64,000 bases of DNA from Reichenbachiella versicolor (GCF_003171675.1 NZ_QFZQ01000013.1:21720-85719), one strand, 5' to 3'; numbered from the stretch's first letter, positions 1 to 8,959 are shown. Notes: generated from the letters alone by a model not told the origin. Made by a program: numbers and translations.

Positions 1-394
1 CCAAAAAGTTAGCCGACTGAATTACCAGCATTGCTCCCAATAGCACCATCAGTATCAAGAAGTAATACTCTCCTTGATTATATAATTTTTTCTCATTCGG
101 AAATACAAATACTACAATTGCTATTCCTATGAAAAGAGCTTTAATTATTCGCAGTAAAGAACTTTGCCAAAGCAATCCTATCATAAACTCACCATCTATC
201 GATTGTTGACCAATTGATAGAGCAGCCACCGCTAATACGGCTATAGTGAAAAGCCTCTTAAACAGTTCTCCTTTTTCCTTTACAATAAGTTGCATTATTA
301 ATACTAGAATAGCTCCTACTGTAATAATTACCTCTGACAGTAAATAGGAAAAACCTAGTATAAGCTGCTGTATTTGAGTACCTACCTGATTCAA
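1..394 (-). CDS. nuoN: NADH-quinone oxidoreductase subunit N (partial, N-terminal ~131 residues)
   Basis: This is the 5' part of nuoN, cut by the left window edge. Subunit N is one of the three antiporter-like membrane subunits of complex I and carries protons in the membrane arm. The translation is a string of hydrophobic segments (for example LILGFSYLL, EVIITVGAILVLIM, YYFLILMVLLGAMLV) and follows nuoM directly, as in the conserved L-M-N order. I place the start at a TTG at 394, one base after the nuoM stop. The first in-frame ATG is at codon 34 and would remove the first membrane segment. The identity rests on position and hydrophobicity more than on a diagnostic motif. Confidence 0.8.
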   Translation of the reverse strand, partial: MNQVGTQIQQLILGFSYLLSEVIITVGAILVLIMQLIVKEKGELFKRLFTIAVLAVAALSIGQQSIDGEFMIGLLWQSSLLRIIKALFIGIAIVVFVFPNEKKLYNQGEYYFLILMVLLGAMLVIQSANFL

Positions 395-395
395 T

Positions 396-2024
396 TTACT
401 TATTTAAAATAGATAGATTTACATCACCTTGCTGTTGTACAAACTCAACGAACCCAATTACCGTTTGGTTTGATAAGTCTAATATCAATCCTGGGAAGAT
501 ACCAAATAACAATGCCATCAAGGCAAGCGGTACAATCATTAAATACTCTCGAACAGAAAGGTCACTCATTTTCCATTGTTTATCTCTTACCCAATATTGA
601 CCAAAAAACATTTTTTGTAAGGTCCAGAGAAAATAGGCTGCTCCTAAAACCAACCCTAACAGCCCTAATACTGGCATAAAATGATCTAAAATAGAACCAT
701 GAACTGCTCCATCAAAAGCTCCTGCCAAAATCAAAAACTCTGCAATAAAACCTGAAAAGCCTGGCAATCCTAATGCCGCAAAAAATGCAATCACCATCGC
801 TACCGTAAAATGTGGAAGTTTGGATGCTAAACCACTATAATCCGCTATTCGAAGATTATCTGTCCTGTCATAGAGTACGCCACTTAAAATAAATAGCAGA
901 GCAGAAATAATTCCATGTGAGAAAAGTTGCAAAATTGCTCCAGCATTTCCTTCAATGGTCAATGATGCCATTCCTAACATTACGAACCCCATATGCGACA
1001 CTGAAGAGTAAGCTATCAATCGTTTTAGATTAGACTGTGCAAGAGCAATCATTGCTGCATAAATAATAGCAATCACTCCGAACAAACCAATCCACCATCC
1101 CATGGTCTGTGCCGCTTCTGGAAATATCGTATAGCCTATTCTATAAAATCCATACCCTCCAATTTTCAATAATACACCTGCTAATATTACAGATATAGGT
1201 GTAGGAGCTTCAACGTGCGCATCCGGCAACCAAGTATGAACCGGTACAGCAGGCAACTTAATAGCGAAACCTAAAAAGACTAGCAAGAATGCCAAATGTC
1301 TCATATCCCACCCTAAGAAACTACCTGAATAATCTAGGGACAGAACTGAACCTGAAAGATAGTTTTCAGGGCTCATCATTTTCATGATATTAAAAGTATG
1401 AATATTACCTCCTGGTACTTCTACTACGGACAAACTTAGTCCAATCATTACAATCAAGATAAGCAATGAACCTACGAGAGTATAAATGTAAAACTTTATA
1501 GAAGCATAAGCTCTCTTTTTTCCTCCCCAAATACCTATCAAAAAGTACATAGGAAGGAGCATAAATTCAAAGAAGAGAAAAAACAAAAACATATCGATTG
1601 CAAGGAAACAACCCATGATACTTGTGCTTAGTATCATATACAGGATAAAATAACCTTTAACTTGTTTCTGAATATTCCAAGATGAGATCACACCTATAAG
1701 CAAAATAATACCTGACAACAAAACCAAGGTTATGTTTAGTCCATCTACAGCAACAAAATACTGAATTAATAGACTACCAAACGAACCAATACTTAGGTCA
1801 ATCCATGGCATCTTTTCAACTAGCTGTAAACTTTCTGATCCATAACCTATCACTGACGAATCAAAACTGCTTACCGCTAATAAGGTCAACAATAGCTCTA
1901 AAAGCATCGTACCCAATGCAACAAACCTGATAATTATAGTCTTGTCAGTTGGCACAAATAGCATTACTAATGCACCAAGCAAAGGCAAGAAAATCAGCGT
2001 TGTTAATAAATGATCTCCAATCAT
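396..2024 (-). CDS. nuoM: NADH-quinone oxidoreductase subunit M
   Basis: This antiporter-like proton-pumping subunit of the complex I membrane arm is 542 residues long, a normal length for NuoM. It is hydrophobic throughout (about 14 predicted membrane helices). Key ion-path residues are visible: a membrane glutamate (E153 in FFEFMLLPMYF) and a lysine (K256 in GFAIKLPAVPVHTWLPDAH), followed by the family motif VEAPTPISVILAGVLLKIGGYG around 271-290. It lies 12 bp downstream of nuoL and ends one base before the TTG start of nuoN, so it belongs to the same transcript. Confidence 0.97.
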   Translation of the reverse strand: MIGDHLLTTLIFLPLLGALVMLFVPTDKTIIIRFVALGTMLLELLLTLLAVSSFDSSVIGYGSESLQLVEKMPWIDLSIGSFGSLLIQYFVAVDGLNITLVLLSGIILLIGVISSWNIQKQVKGYFILYMILSTSIMGCFLAIDMFLFFLFFEFMLLPMYFLIGIWGGKKRAYASIKFYIYTLVGSLLILIVMIGLSLSVVEVPGGNIHTFNIMKMMSPENYLSGSVLSLDYSGSFLGWDMRHLAFLLVFLGFAIKLPAVPVHTWLPDAHVEAPTPISVILAGVLLKIGGYGFYRIGYTIFPEAAQTMGWWIGLFGVIAIIYAAMIALAQSNLKRLIAYSSVSHMGFVMLGMASLTIEGNAGAILQLFSHGIISALLFILSGVLYDRTDNLRIADYSGLASKLPHFTVAMVIAFFAALGLPGFSGFIAEFLILAGAFDGAVHGSILDHFMPVLGLLGLVLGAAYFLWTLQKMFFGQYWVRDKQWKMSDLSVREYLMIVPLALMALLFGIFPGLILDLSNQTVIGFVEFVQQQGDVNLSILNK

Positions 2025-2036
2025 GTTTTTAAACTC

Positions 2037-4067
2037 TTATCTTAAAAAATAGTAGATAGCCATCATTCCAAATAATGCCCAAACAAAATAAAGTTGAACG
2101 TTTCCACCTTGAATATTTCTAGCCTTATCCCCCAGAAACTTGGATAGTGATGCTACCCCATTTATTAAGCCATCTAATATATATTTATCAACCCAACCGG
2201 CTACAAAGGAAACAACCACATCCGCTTTGGCGATTCCATTTACTATACCGTCTATTATATTTTTATCAATCCAATCAATAAGCTTGGCCAAGCTCAATTG
2301 CAACCGAGGCAATAGATTTACTATCCCATCAAAAACATACTTATCGAAATAATAGATTGCTTTGGCTTTGGCTATCATAAACTTGGAAAAAATATTTCTG
2401 TAGAAATAATCCAAGTAAAAATGATGCATTGAAGTAGAATAGAATACATATTTCAACTTAACCATTAAGGCATTTAACCCATTCTTTTGTACATATAAAT
2501 AGGATATAAGTATTCCTAAAGTGGCTAATACTATAGAAAGCACAGTAATCAATGGTGAATGAATAAGACCATTCAGTTTTGTTATAGGAATAATTCTATC
2601 ATGTAACCACCCACTTGTCAAATTGACTGGATTCAAAACAAAAACGAAGCCCAAAGACAAGACAGCCAATGTAATCAAGGGAAGTTTAATCTTAAGTGAT
2701 TCATTGAATCTTGGTCGTCTATACTCACCGAAAAAGACAATAAAATACACTCTTCCCATGTACGCTGCTGTCATTAAAACTGATAAAAACACCAAGGATG
2801 TGACCCAAATGGGTACTTGACTACCTGATAACAATCCTGTCAGAATCAATTCCTTAGACAGGAAACCTGAAAACAATGGTATACCTTCAAGAGAGAGCAT
2901 ACATACTGTAAACACCCAAAAGGTCACTGGAAGTACTTTCCTTAAGCCTCCCATATTTCGAATGTCTTGAGGATCAAAACTTCCATCGTTTCCTTCTAAA
3001 TGGCTTTCATGAAAATAATGAATAACACTACCTGCACACAGGAATAAACCCGCCTTAAAAAAAGCATGCGTTACTAAGTGAAAAAATGCTGCCAGTGGAA
3101 ATCCAGAACCTACAGCGGCTATCATGAACCCAAGTTGTGACACTGTGGAATAGGCTAATACTTTCTTAATATCTGTTTGAGCAAAAGCTGCAAAAGCTCC
3201 CATAAATGCTGTTAAGCCTCCAGCAATAATCATATTTTGCAATACTTCAAATGATAGTAATGGAAATACTCTTACCATCAAATATACTCCAGCTGCTACC
3301 ATAGTGGCAGCATGCATTAATGCAGATACAGGTGTCGGGCCAGTCATAGCGTCTGGTAACCATGTTTGTAGTGGAAATTGTGCAGACTTACCTACCGCTG
3401 CTAAAAACAGCCCAATTCCCATCGCAGATATCATAAATGAAGAAGCCCCAAAGGAATCTAAACCTAAAGTGCTGACTTGATCTAAAAGGGTGCGAATTTC
3501 TAGGGTACCAAAAATATTCCAAGCTAAGAAAATCCCAAGTAAAAAACCTACATCCCCTATTTTGTTCATTAGAAACGCCTTAAAGGAAGACTTAGGAGGA
3601 GCTTCTTGTTTATACCAAAAACCTATTAATAAGTAGGAAGCGAATCCTACCAACTCCCAAAAGACAAAAGTCATCAGTAGATTTGACGAAATCACGATAC
3701 CATACATCGCAAAAGCAAATAAACCCAAATATGCAAAGTACCTATTTTGACCAGTGTCGTGCTTCATATATTCGACTGAAAAGACAGACACCATTAAAGC
3801 TACAATACCGACTACTACAGCCATTACAGCAGTTAGTGAATCATAATAAAAGCCTATTTTAAATGTATTATCGCCGACTGTAAACCAATCCACACTTTGT
3901 GTAAAACTGACTGGTGAATCAAGGATGAATATAGTACCAATTAAAAGTGTCAAAGCAGAAAAAGACACGTGTACCCAGCCCGCTAATCTTCTAGGTACAA
4001 AGAATGCTCCTATAGCACCTGCCATCGGCAGAATTAACAACAGCCATATCAAACTTTCCTTAACCAT
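2037..4067 (-). CDS. nuoL: NADH-quinone oxidoreductase subunit L
   Basis: This is the distal antiporter-like subunit of complex I, 676 residues, with membrane helices throughout. The core motifs are present: FVFWELVGFASYLLIGFWY with the ion-path glutamate, and GKSAQFPLQTWLPDAMTGPTPVSALMHAATMVAAGVYL-type sequence in the first antiporter half. The C-terminal region, which in this family forms the lateral helix and last membrane span, contains three similar units of the form DK-x2-[FIL]-DG-[IL]-[VI]-N starting at residues 575, 601 and 627, an exact 26-residue period. The start codon overlaps the end of nuoK by 8 bp, which suggests translational coupling. Confidence 0.97.
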   Translation of the reverse strand: MVKESLIWLLLILPMAGAIGAFFVPRRLAGWVHVSFSALTLLIGTIFILDSPVSFTQSVDWFTVGDNTFKIGFYYDSLTAVMAVVVGIVALMVSVFSVEYMKHDTGQNRYFAYLGLFAFAMYGIVISSNLLMTFVFWELVGFASYLLIGFWYKQEAPPKSSFKAFLMNKIGDVGFLLGIFLAWNIFGTLEIRTLLDQVSTLGLDSFGASSFMISAMGIGLFLAAVGKSAQFPLQTWLPDAMTGPTPVSALMHAATMVAAGVYLMVRVFPLLSFEVLQNMIIAGGLTAFMGAFAAFAQTDIKKVLAYSTVSQLGFMIAAVGSGFPLAAFFHLVTHAFFKAGLFLCAGSVIHYFHESHLEGNDGSFDPQDIRNMGGLRKVLPVTFWVFTVCMLSLEGIPLFSGFLSKELILTGLLSGSQVPIWVTSLVFLSVLMTAAYMGRVYFIVFFGEYRRPRFNESLKIKLPLITLAVLSLGFVFVLNPVNLTSGWLHDRIIPITKLNGLIHSPLITVLSIVLATLGILISYLYVQKNGLNALMVKLKYVFYSTSMHHFYLDYFYRNIFSKFMIAKAKAIYYFDKYVFDGIVNLLPRLQLSLAKLIDWIDKNIIDGIVNGIAKADVVVSFVAGWVDKYILDGLINGVASLSKFLGDKARNIQGGNVQLYFVWALFGMMAIYYFLR

Positions 4068-4362
4068 TTAGCTCCGTCAACTCATCTACGTTAGACACTC
4101 CTTGATTTTTAAAGATCTGATAAATGATCGCCAAAGCCACTGCTGATTCAGCTACTGCCACAACCAAAATAAACAGTGACGCCATTTGTCCAGTCAAACT
4201 TGGGTCATACTTCGAAAACCCTATAAAATTGATATTGGCAGAATTAAGAATTAATTCAACTCCTGCCAAAACCATTATGGCATTCCTTTTTACTATGATG
4301 ATCAATAAACCTATCACCAATAGTATCGTGCTGAATACAAGATAATGTTCTATTGGTATCAT
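4060..4362 (-). CDS. nuoK: NADH-quinone oxidoreductase subunit K
   Basis: This small complex I membrane subunit has 100 residues and three membrane helices, as is usual for NuoK. The two conserved membrane glutamates that take part in proton translocation are at E36 (AGVELILNSANINF) and E72 (VVAVAESAVALAII), the same numbers as in Escherichia coli. Its start overlaps the nuoJ stop in an ATGA (4359-4362) and its end overlaps nuoL by 8 bp, so the genes are tightly coupled in one operon. Confidence 0.97.
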   Translation of the reverse strand: MIPIEHYLVFSTILLVIGLLIIIVKRNAIMVLAGVELILNSANINFIGFSKYDPSLTGQMASLFILVVAVAESAVALAIIYQIFKNQGVSNVDELTELNG

Positions 4363-4883
4363 CTTTTTTGTTTCTTTAAACCCCTTCCAGCGATATATGC
4401 AGCCCCCACTAAAGCCATTAATAAAAAAACTGCCGTCAATTCCAACATCAGCAGGTGATCGCTCATGAGCTTGATTCCAATAGTTTCTGTGATGGTGAAT
4501 GCACTTTTTTTTACAGATGCAGAAAACAAAGGAAATGGTGCTTGAAACAAACGATAAAATATCATCCCTAAAGCTCCTGTCAAAAGCACAGCAGGAATTA
4601 TTAACTTATTCCCTGACAACAATTTACTACCATCCACTCTCTGTGATAGCATCAGGCCAAAAGTCATCAATATAAGAAGTCCTCCTATATAGACTAATAT
4701 TTGTGTGATCCCTACAAACTCCGCATTGGAAACTATATATATAGCTGCGACTCCAAAGAACACGAGCACAAGCATAAAAATAGCATGTACAATATTCTTA
4801 GTGAATAGTATCATCAATGCACCAAACACCGACATACCTGCGAAGAAATAAAAGGCTAATATGTTGAAATCTATATTCCCCAT
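4359..4883 (-). CDS. nuoJ: NADH-quinone oxidoreductase subunit J
   Basis: This is a 174-residue complex I membrane subunit with about five hydrophobic helices (FYFFAGMSVFGALMILF, HAIFMLVLVFFGVAAIYI, VGITQILVYIGGLLILMTFGLML and others). The central GGLLILMTFG segment matches the helix that carries the pi-bulge in NuoJ. Its ATG shares one base with the nuoI stop (TAATG at 4883) and its stop overlaps the nuoK start. It has the typical length and gene order; no anomalies were seen. Confidence 0.95.
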   Translation of the reverse strand: MGNIDFNILAFYFFAGMSVFGALMILFTKNIVHAIFMLVLVFFGVAAIYIVSNAEFVGITQILVYIGGLLILMTFGLMLSQRVDGSKLLSGNKLIIPAVLLTGALGMIFYRLFQAPFPLFSASVKKSAFTITETIGIKLMSDHLLMLELTAVFLLMALVGAAYIAGRGLKKQKR

Positions 4884-6061
4884 TATTCCTTATTATTTTT
4901 TTTGATTTTGGGCTTAATCACAGGCTTCTTTGATTTCCCTTCGTTTGATTCAGACTGCCCCCCTCTTTCATCCTCATCCTTTTGGTCTTTTTTCAATTTT
5001 ATCTTAGGCTTAAAAACTGGCTTGACAGGCTTAATATCCTCTGTTGTCTCTGTAGAATCAGTTTTAGAAATTGACTTCACCTTTGGTTTAACTACTGGTT
5101 TAGAAGGTTTTGAACTACTATCTTCCTCATTAGTGGTTTCCGTCTTGGGCTTGATCTTAGGCCTGAATACAGGTTTTTTAGGTCTATCCTCTTCGTTACT
5201 CGATAAATTCCCTTCCGTTTTCGGTTTTAATTTCACCTTTGGTTTAAAGGCAGGCTTCGCTGCTTTAGGTTTATTAGAATCCTCATCATCCAAGTTTCCT
5301 TTAACCTTTGGTTTAACGGAAACCTTTGGCTTTTTAATCTCAGACTTGTCTTCTGACTCTACTCTTTCACGAGAAGATTTCAATTTTGGTCTAAATGCTG
5401 GCTTAACTGATTTTTTCTCATCTCCACCCCCAATGTCAGTAGTTGATCCCAACTTTGGTTTAGCAACTCCTGTTGCTACTTTTTTAGCTGCAGCAGCAGT
5501 TTTTGCTTTTTCTTTAGCAGCATTGAATTCGTCGATCTCCTTTTTCTTCTGAGCGATTAGCTCTTCAGACATTACCGAGAACTCTACATTATGCTCTTTC
5601 AAATCGAAAACACTAAAATCATGTTCCTTAGTCATAGTTAGACACTCGGTAGGACAGACCACAGTACACAGACCACAGAAACAACATTTAGACATGTCAA
5701 TATCAAACTTAGCAGGATATATTTTCTTCGAAGTACCGTCTGAGGTTTTACCTATCTCTTCTACAGAACGGATAGGCTCAATATCTATGCAATTGACTGG
5801 ACAAACTTTAGCACATTTATCACACACAATACAATCGTCCACTTCATTATGAAGTTTATAACGTCCATTCGTAGGTACTGGAAATTCTTCTTTTGGATAT
5901 TGCAGTGTAAATATCCCATCTTTATGTTCAAAGTAACCTTTATCCTTTACACCAATCGGCTTTCGCGATGTACGTGCATCTAAAAAGTGCTTCCAAGTTA
6001 TCTTTAGACCGATGAACAAGGAGATAAATGTCGATATGATTCTAGCAAAGTAGTATTTCAT
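4883..6061 (-). CDS. nuoI: NADH-quinone oxidoreductase subunit I with a Lys/Pro-rich repeat tail
   Basis: This is the complex I subunit carrying clusters N6a and N6b. With the start used here it has 392 residues. Two CxxCxxCxxxCP motifs bind 4Fe-4S clusters (C77/C80/C83/C87 and C126/C129/C132/C136). The open frame continues up to 6238, but the ATG at 6061 overlaps the nuoH stop as ATGA and begins at the expected MKYYFARI, so I start there. Ordinary NuoI proteins end soon after residue ~170. Here about 200 more residues follow: an Ala/Lys linker (170-200), then seven units like KPVFKPKIK at 220, 246, 269, 296, 321, 347 and 379, separated by acidic Ser/Glu/Asp spacers. The tail looks disordered and highly charged; its role is unknown. 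Confidence 0.95.
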   Translation of the reverse strand: MKYYFARIISTFISLFIGLKITWKHFLDARTSRKPIGVKDKGYFEHKDGIFTLQYPKEEFPVPTNGRYKLHNEVDDCIVCDKCAKVCPVNCIDIEPIRSVEEIGKTSDGTSKKIYPAKFDIDMSKCCFCGLCTVVCPTECLTMTKEHDFSVFDLKEHNVEFSVMSEELIAQKKKEIDEFNAAKEKAKTAAAAKKVATGVAKPKLGSTTDIGGGDEKKSVKPAFRPKLKSSRERVESEDKSEIKKPKVSVKPKVKGNLDDEDSNKPKAAKPAFKPKVKLKPKTEGNLSSNEEDRPKKPVFRPKIKPKTETTNEEDSSSKPSKPVVKPKVKSISKTDSTETTEDIKPVKPVFKPKIKLKKDQKDEDERGGQSESNEGKSKKPVIKPKIKKNNKE

Positions 6062-7104
6062 CCTATCCACAATTTCCAAATCCCACTTAAAAACACCATC
6101 AACAAAGATATCGGAGTCAGATATTTCCAACTCAGTTTCATCATTTGATCTACTCTGACTCTTGGATATGTCCAACGTACCCACATTTGAACAAACACTA
6201 TCAACATAGCTTTTGAAATAAGCCAAAATCCACCCCACAATTGTGCCGACAATGTACCTGAGCTACCAGAAGTCCAATCAGCTAATTTCATCAACCCTAC
6301 ATTCGGTAAGAATGTATTCCAACTTCCAAAAAACATAATAACTGCAACTAATGCTGTCAACAGCATCATCCCATATTCTGCCAACATTATTACAGCCCAT
6401 CTGAACCCTGAGTACTCTGTATGAAAACCTCCTATTAATTCAGATTCAGATTCAGGAAGATCGAAAGGTGTTCGGTTTGACTCCGCTAATGAGGAGATAA
6501 AGTAGATTACAAAAACCACTATTAAGAATGGGTACTTCACTATATACCACGCTCCTATTCCCGTCCATCCTTCATTCCACCCTGAAAGGGACACAGTTTG
6601 CTGAATAGAAATTTCCTGTAAGCTCAAGGATTGCGAAAGCATCACTACACACAATATGCAAAGTCCCATTGGTATTTCATAACTCACAATCTGAGCTACA
6701 GATCTCAATGCACCGAAAATTGAAAATTTGCTATTGGATCCCCATCCCGCCATTAATATGCCTATGACATCAAGTGAGATCACAGCCATTAAAAAGTAAA
6801 TGCCTGTTTCTGCTTCAGACCCAGTTACTCCTTCTGAAAGTGGCAAAACGGCAAACCCAGTAAAAATGGAGACGAAAATGATTAATGGTGCGAGAATGAA
6901 TAAAATCTTGTCTGCATTGAAGGAAATAATATCCTCCTTCTGCATCATCTTCAAAACATCTGCCAATGTTTGTAATAGACCATACTTTCCTACAACCATA
7001 GGACCTAGTCTGTCTTGCATAAAAGCAGACACCTTACGCTCAGCATAGACTGCAAAGATCACAAAGACTAACAAGAAAGGCAGATAAAAAAGGAATGCTA
7101 CCAT
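6058..7104 (-). CDS. nuoH: NADH-quinone oxidoreductase subunit H
   Basis: NuoH forms the quinone-chamber junction between the membrane and peripheral arms of complex I. It has 348 residues and eight or so membrane helices. Family signatures are visible: YAERKVSAFMQDRLGP near residues 21-36, the acidic quinone-site loop around SLAESNRTPFDLPESESELIGGFHTEYSG, and a C-terminal WVRWTYPRVRVDQMM. It is the first complex I gene of the block in this window. Upstream on the same strand is murI, 111 bp away, not nuoG, so the complex I genes are split in this genome. Confidence 0.97.
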   Translation of the reverse strand: MVAFLFYLPFLLVFVIFAVYAERKVSAFMQDRLGPMVVGKYGLLQTLADVLKMMQKEDIISFNADKILFILAPLIIFVSIFTGFAVLPLSEGVTGSEAETGIYFLMAVISLDVIGILMAGWGSNSKFSIFGALRSVAQIVSYEIPMGLCILCVVMLSQSLSLQEISIQQTVSLSGWNEGWTGIGAWYIVKYPFLIVVFVIYFISSLAESNRTPFDLPESESELIGGFHTEYSGFRWAVIMLAEYGMMLLTALVAVIMFFGSWNTFLPNVGLMKLADWTSGSSGTLSAQLWGGFWLISKAMLIVFVQMWVRWTYPRVRVDQMMKLSWKYLTPISLLMVFLSGIWKLWIG

Positions 7105-7215
7105 TGGGTAAAATAAAAGCGCAATTTAAGATTTGTTGTTGAAACAACTATCAAATGACAGGACTGATTATGACTATCCTCTCAATTTTTGATTGAGTAT
7201 CAGCAACAACAGCTT

Positions 7216-8031
7216 TTATTCCCAAAGAGGATATCTTTCAAGCGTGATTTCTCGGTTGAAAAAGAGATTAGCAGCTTTTTGGAAGGCTGGTGTGAAGTCA
7301 GATACAAGAAATTGGTCTTCTCCATCTTCTTTTTCATTGAGTAAATTTAATTTTTCTAATTGATTCCGAAGGCTGTGAGCAACTGCCTCCGCTGAATCTA
7401 TCATACGAACAGTGCCCTGATAATGTTCATCTAAATCGGACTTTATGATCGGATAATGTGTACACCCTAATATCAATCCGTCAATTTCCTTGAAGCGCTC
7501 ATCTCCCAAATACTGGGCTATGATCTCATAACTAATAGAATTATGAATAAACCCTTCTTCTATCATAGGAACTAATAGAGGCGTAGCCAAACTAGCCAAA
7601 TCTACATCCAGACTTTTTTGCTTGATTTTGGATGGAAACACTTCTGAATTGACTGTCTGAAGTGTACCGATTAGCCCAACTTTCTTAGTTTGATAGCTAT
7701 TCTCCAGAATTTCTATTACCGGATCTATTACATTCAAAACAAGAGCCTTGCTACCGACATATTCTTTCACCAGTTCGTACGCTGCAGCCGAGGCTGAATT
7801 ACAGGCTATCAGTATAACCTTACACCCTCTCTCCAAAAGTACATTTGTAATTTTGATAGAATAGGATTGAATTGTAGTGGCAGATTTATCTCCATAAGGC
7901 AAATGTGCTGTATCTCCAAAGTAAATAATATCTTCATTGGGCAGCTCTTTCTTCACAGCTTTTGCTACTGTAAGCCCTCCTGTACCACTATCAAAAATAC
8001 CAATTGGTGACTTCTTCATCATAGGATGCAA
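7216..8031 (-). CDS. murI: glutamate racemase
   Basis: This cytoplasmic enzyme interconverts L- and D-glutamate and supplies D-Glu for peptidoglycan. It has 271 residues, the usual length. The N-terminal FDSGTGGLTV holds the catalytic aspartate and serine, and the two catalytic cysteines are C77 in ACNSASA and C190 in GCTHYPII. Three candidate ATGs lie close together (residues 1, 4 and 5); the later ones give the more typical start MKKSPIGIFDSG. It lies 111 bp upstream of nuoH on the same strand and could share its transcript. Confidence 0.96.
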   Translation of the reverse strand: MHPMMKKSPIGIFDSGTGGLTVAKAVKKELPNEDIIYFGDTAHLPYGDKSATTIQSYSIKITNVLLERGCKVILIACNSASAAAYELVKEYVGSKALVLNVIDPVIEILENSYQTKKVGLIGTLQTVNSEVFPSKIKQKSLDVDLASLATPLLVPMIEEGFIHNSISYEIIAQYLGDERFKEIDGLILGCTHYPIIKSDLDEHYQGTVRMIDSAEAVAHSLRNQLEKLNLLNEKEDGEDQFLVSDFTPAFQKAANLFFNREITLERYPLWE

Positions 8032-8285
8032 ATATGAACAAGAAAGGCGCTTTTAGCTAATCTATAGCTTTCTCACTATCAATCAACTTTCGATCCATGA
8101 CCAACTTGACTAACCGAACTTCTAAAAGGATTTAGGAGAAAATTTGCTCAAAGCATTAAAACCCATAAGTATGACTGACTTTGATTACATTGAGTATTAA
8201 TTGTTAGCCATCTAATTAGTATACAAGCCTTTTTAGACTTTCTCTTTTAGAGGAATGTATATAAACACATTGTGTATTGATTGCC

Positions 8286-8297
8286 TGTGATCAAATA
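8286..8297 (+). promoter_or_regulatory. 12-mer shared in front of two neighbouring genes (copy 1)
   Basis: The sequence TGTGATCAAATA lies 14 bp before the start of the Crp/Fnr-type gene. The identical 12-mer occurs 12 bp before the next gene (8948-8959). It contains the TGTGA half-site typical of Crp sites and the palindrome TGATCA. It could be an operator, or part of a shared promoter or leader. Confidence 0.4.
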
Positions 8298-8311
8298 AAC
8301 TTTTAGATAAA

Positions 8312-8902
8312 ATGGAATTGAAAGAGAGAGTAAAAAAAGAATTATTAAAACACAACCCTTCATTTTCCAATGAAGAAATTCAATTTGGATTATCTCTGTT
8401 TGAAGAAATGGATTTTAGCGCAAACTCTTTGATCTCAAAAGCTGGTAAAATCTGTGATTATCTTTTTTTTGCCGAGAGCTCAATTACTAGATGCTTTTAC
8501 ATTGATACTGATGGACAAGAACAAACGTTATGGATGAAACCAGAACAAACCTTCATTACTGAGTACAAAAGCTTTGTGAATAGAGACAAATCTCAATTTT
8601 CTTTACAATTCTATGAACAGACGAAAGTTCTTATGATTTCAAGAGAAAACCTCATAAAGCTGTATACTGAATCTCTAAGTTGGTCTGTATTTGGCACCTC
8701 TCTCACTGAACAAGTCCATATAACCCTTATTGATGTTTTTGTTAATCTACTTGCTAATGATGCCACAAGAAATTATCAATACATAGAATATATGTTCCCG
8801 CGATTCATTCAGGTAGCTCCTTTAAAGGATATTGCTTCTATGCTACAAATATCACAAGTAAGTCTATCAAGAATTCGAGGTGGAAAGCAGCTAAAAAAGT
8901 AG
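8312..8902 (+). CDS. Crp/Fnr-family transcriptional regulator
   Basis: This cytoplasmic DNA-binding regulator has 196 residues. Residues ~20-110 form a cyclic-nucleotide-binding-like beta domain (AGKICDYLFFAESSITRCFYIDTDGQEQTLW), followed by the dimer helix. The C-terminal helix-turn-helix (APLKDIASMLQISQVSLSRIRG, ~168-190) is the Crp/Fnr type common in Bacteroidota, where most such proteins lack a proven ligand. No Fnr-like cysteine cluster is seen. The neighbouring SRPBCC gene is 69 bp downstream on the same strand and has the same 12-mer in front of it, so the regulator may control itself and that gene. Confidence 0.9.
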   Translation: MELKERVKKELLKHNPSFSNEEIQFGLSLFEEMDFSANSLISKAGKICDYLFFAESSITRCFYIDTDGQEQTLWMKPEQTFITEYKSFVNRDKSQFSLQFYEQTKVLMISRENLIKLYTESLSWSVFGTSLTEQVHITLIDVFVNLLANDATRNYQYIEYMFPRFIQVAPLKDIASMLQISQVSLSRIRGGKQLKK

Positions 8903-8947
8903 TTTTTAACATATGTAAAACAGACTTGATTTAGCGTTATATTTCTT

Positions 8948-8959
8948 TGTGATCAAATA
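8948..8959 (+). promoter_or_regulatory. 12-mer shared in front of two neighbouring genes (copy 2)
   Basis: This is the second copy of TGTGATCAAATA, 12 bp upstream of the SRPBCC gene start. Both copies sit at nearly the same distance from an ATG. Confidence 0.4.

Noticed and set aside
4902..5552. 216-codon plus-strand frame opposite nuoI
   Set aside because: It is antisense to the Lys/Pro-rich repeat tail of NuoI; the repetitive DNA keeps the opposite frame open. Its Phe/Leu/Ser-rich sequence is a shadow.
6062..6238. 60-codon N-terminal extension of nuoI
   Set aside because: It lies inside nuoH on the same strand; the ATGA overlap at 6058-6061 and the normal NuoI N-terminus at MKYYFARI support the shorter start.
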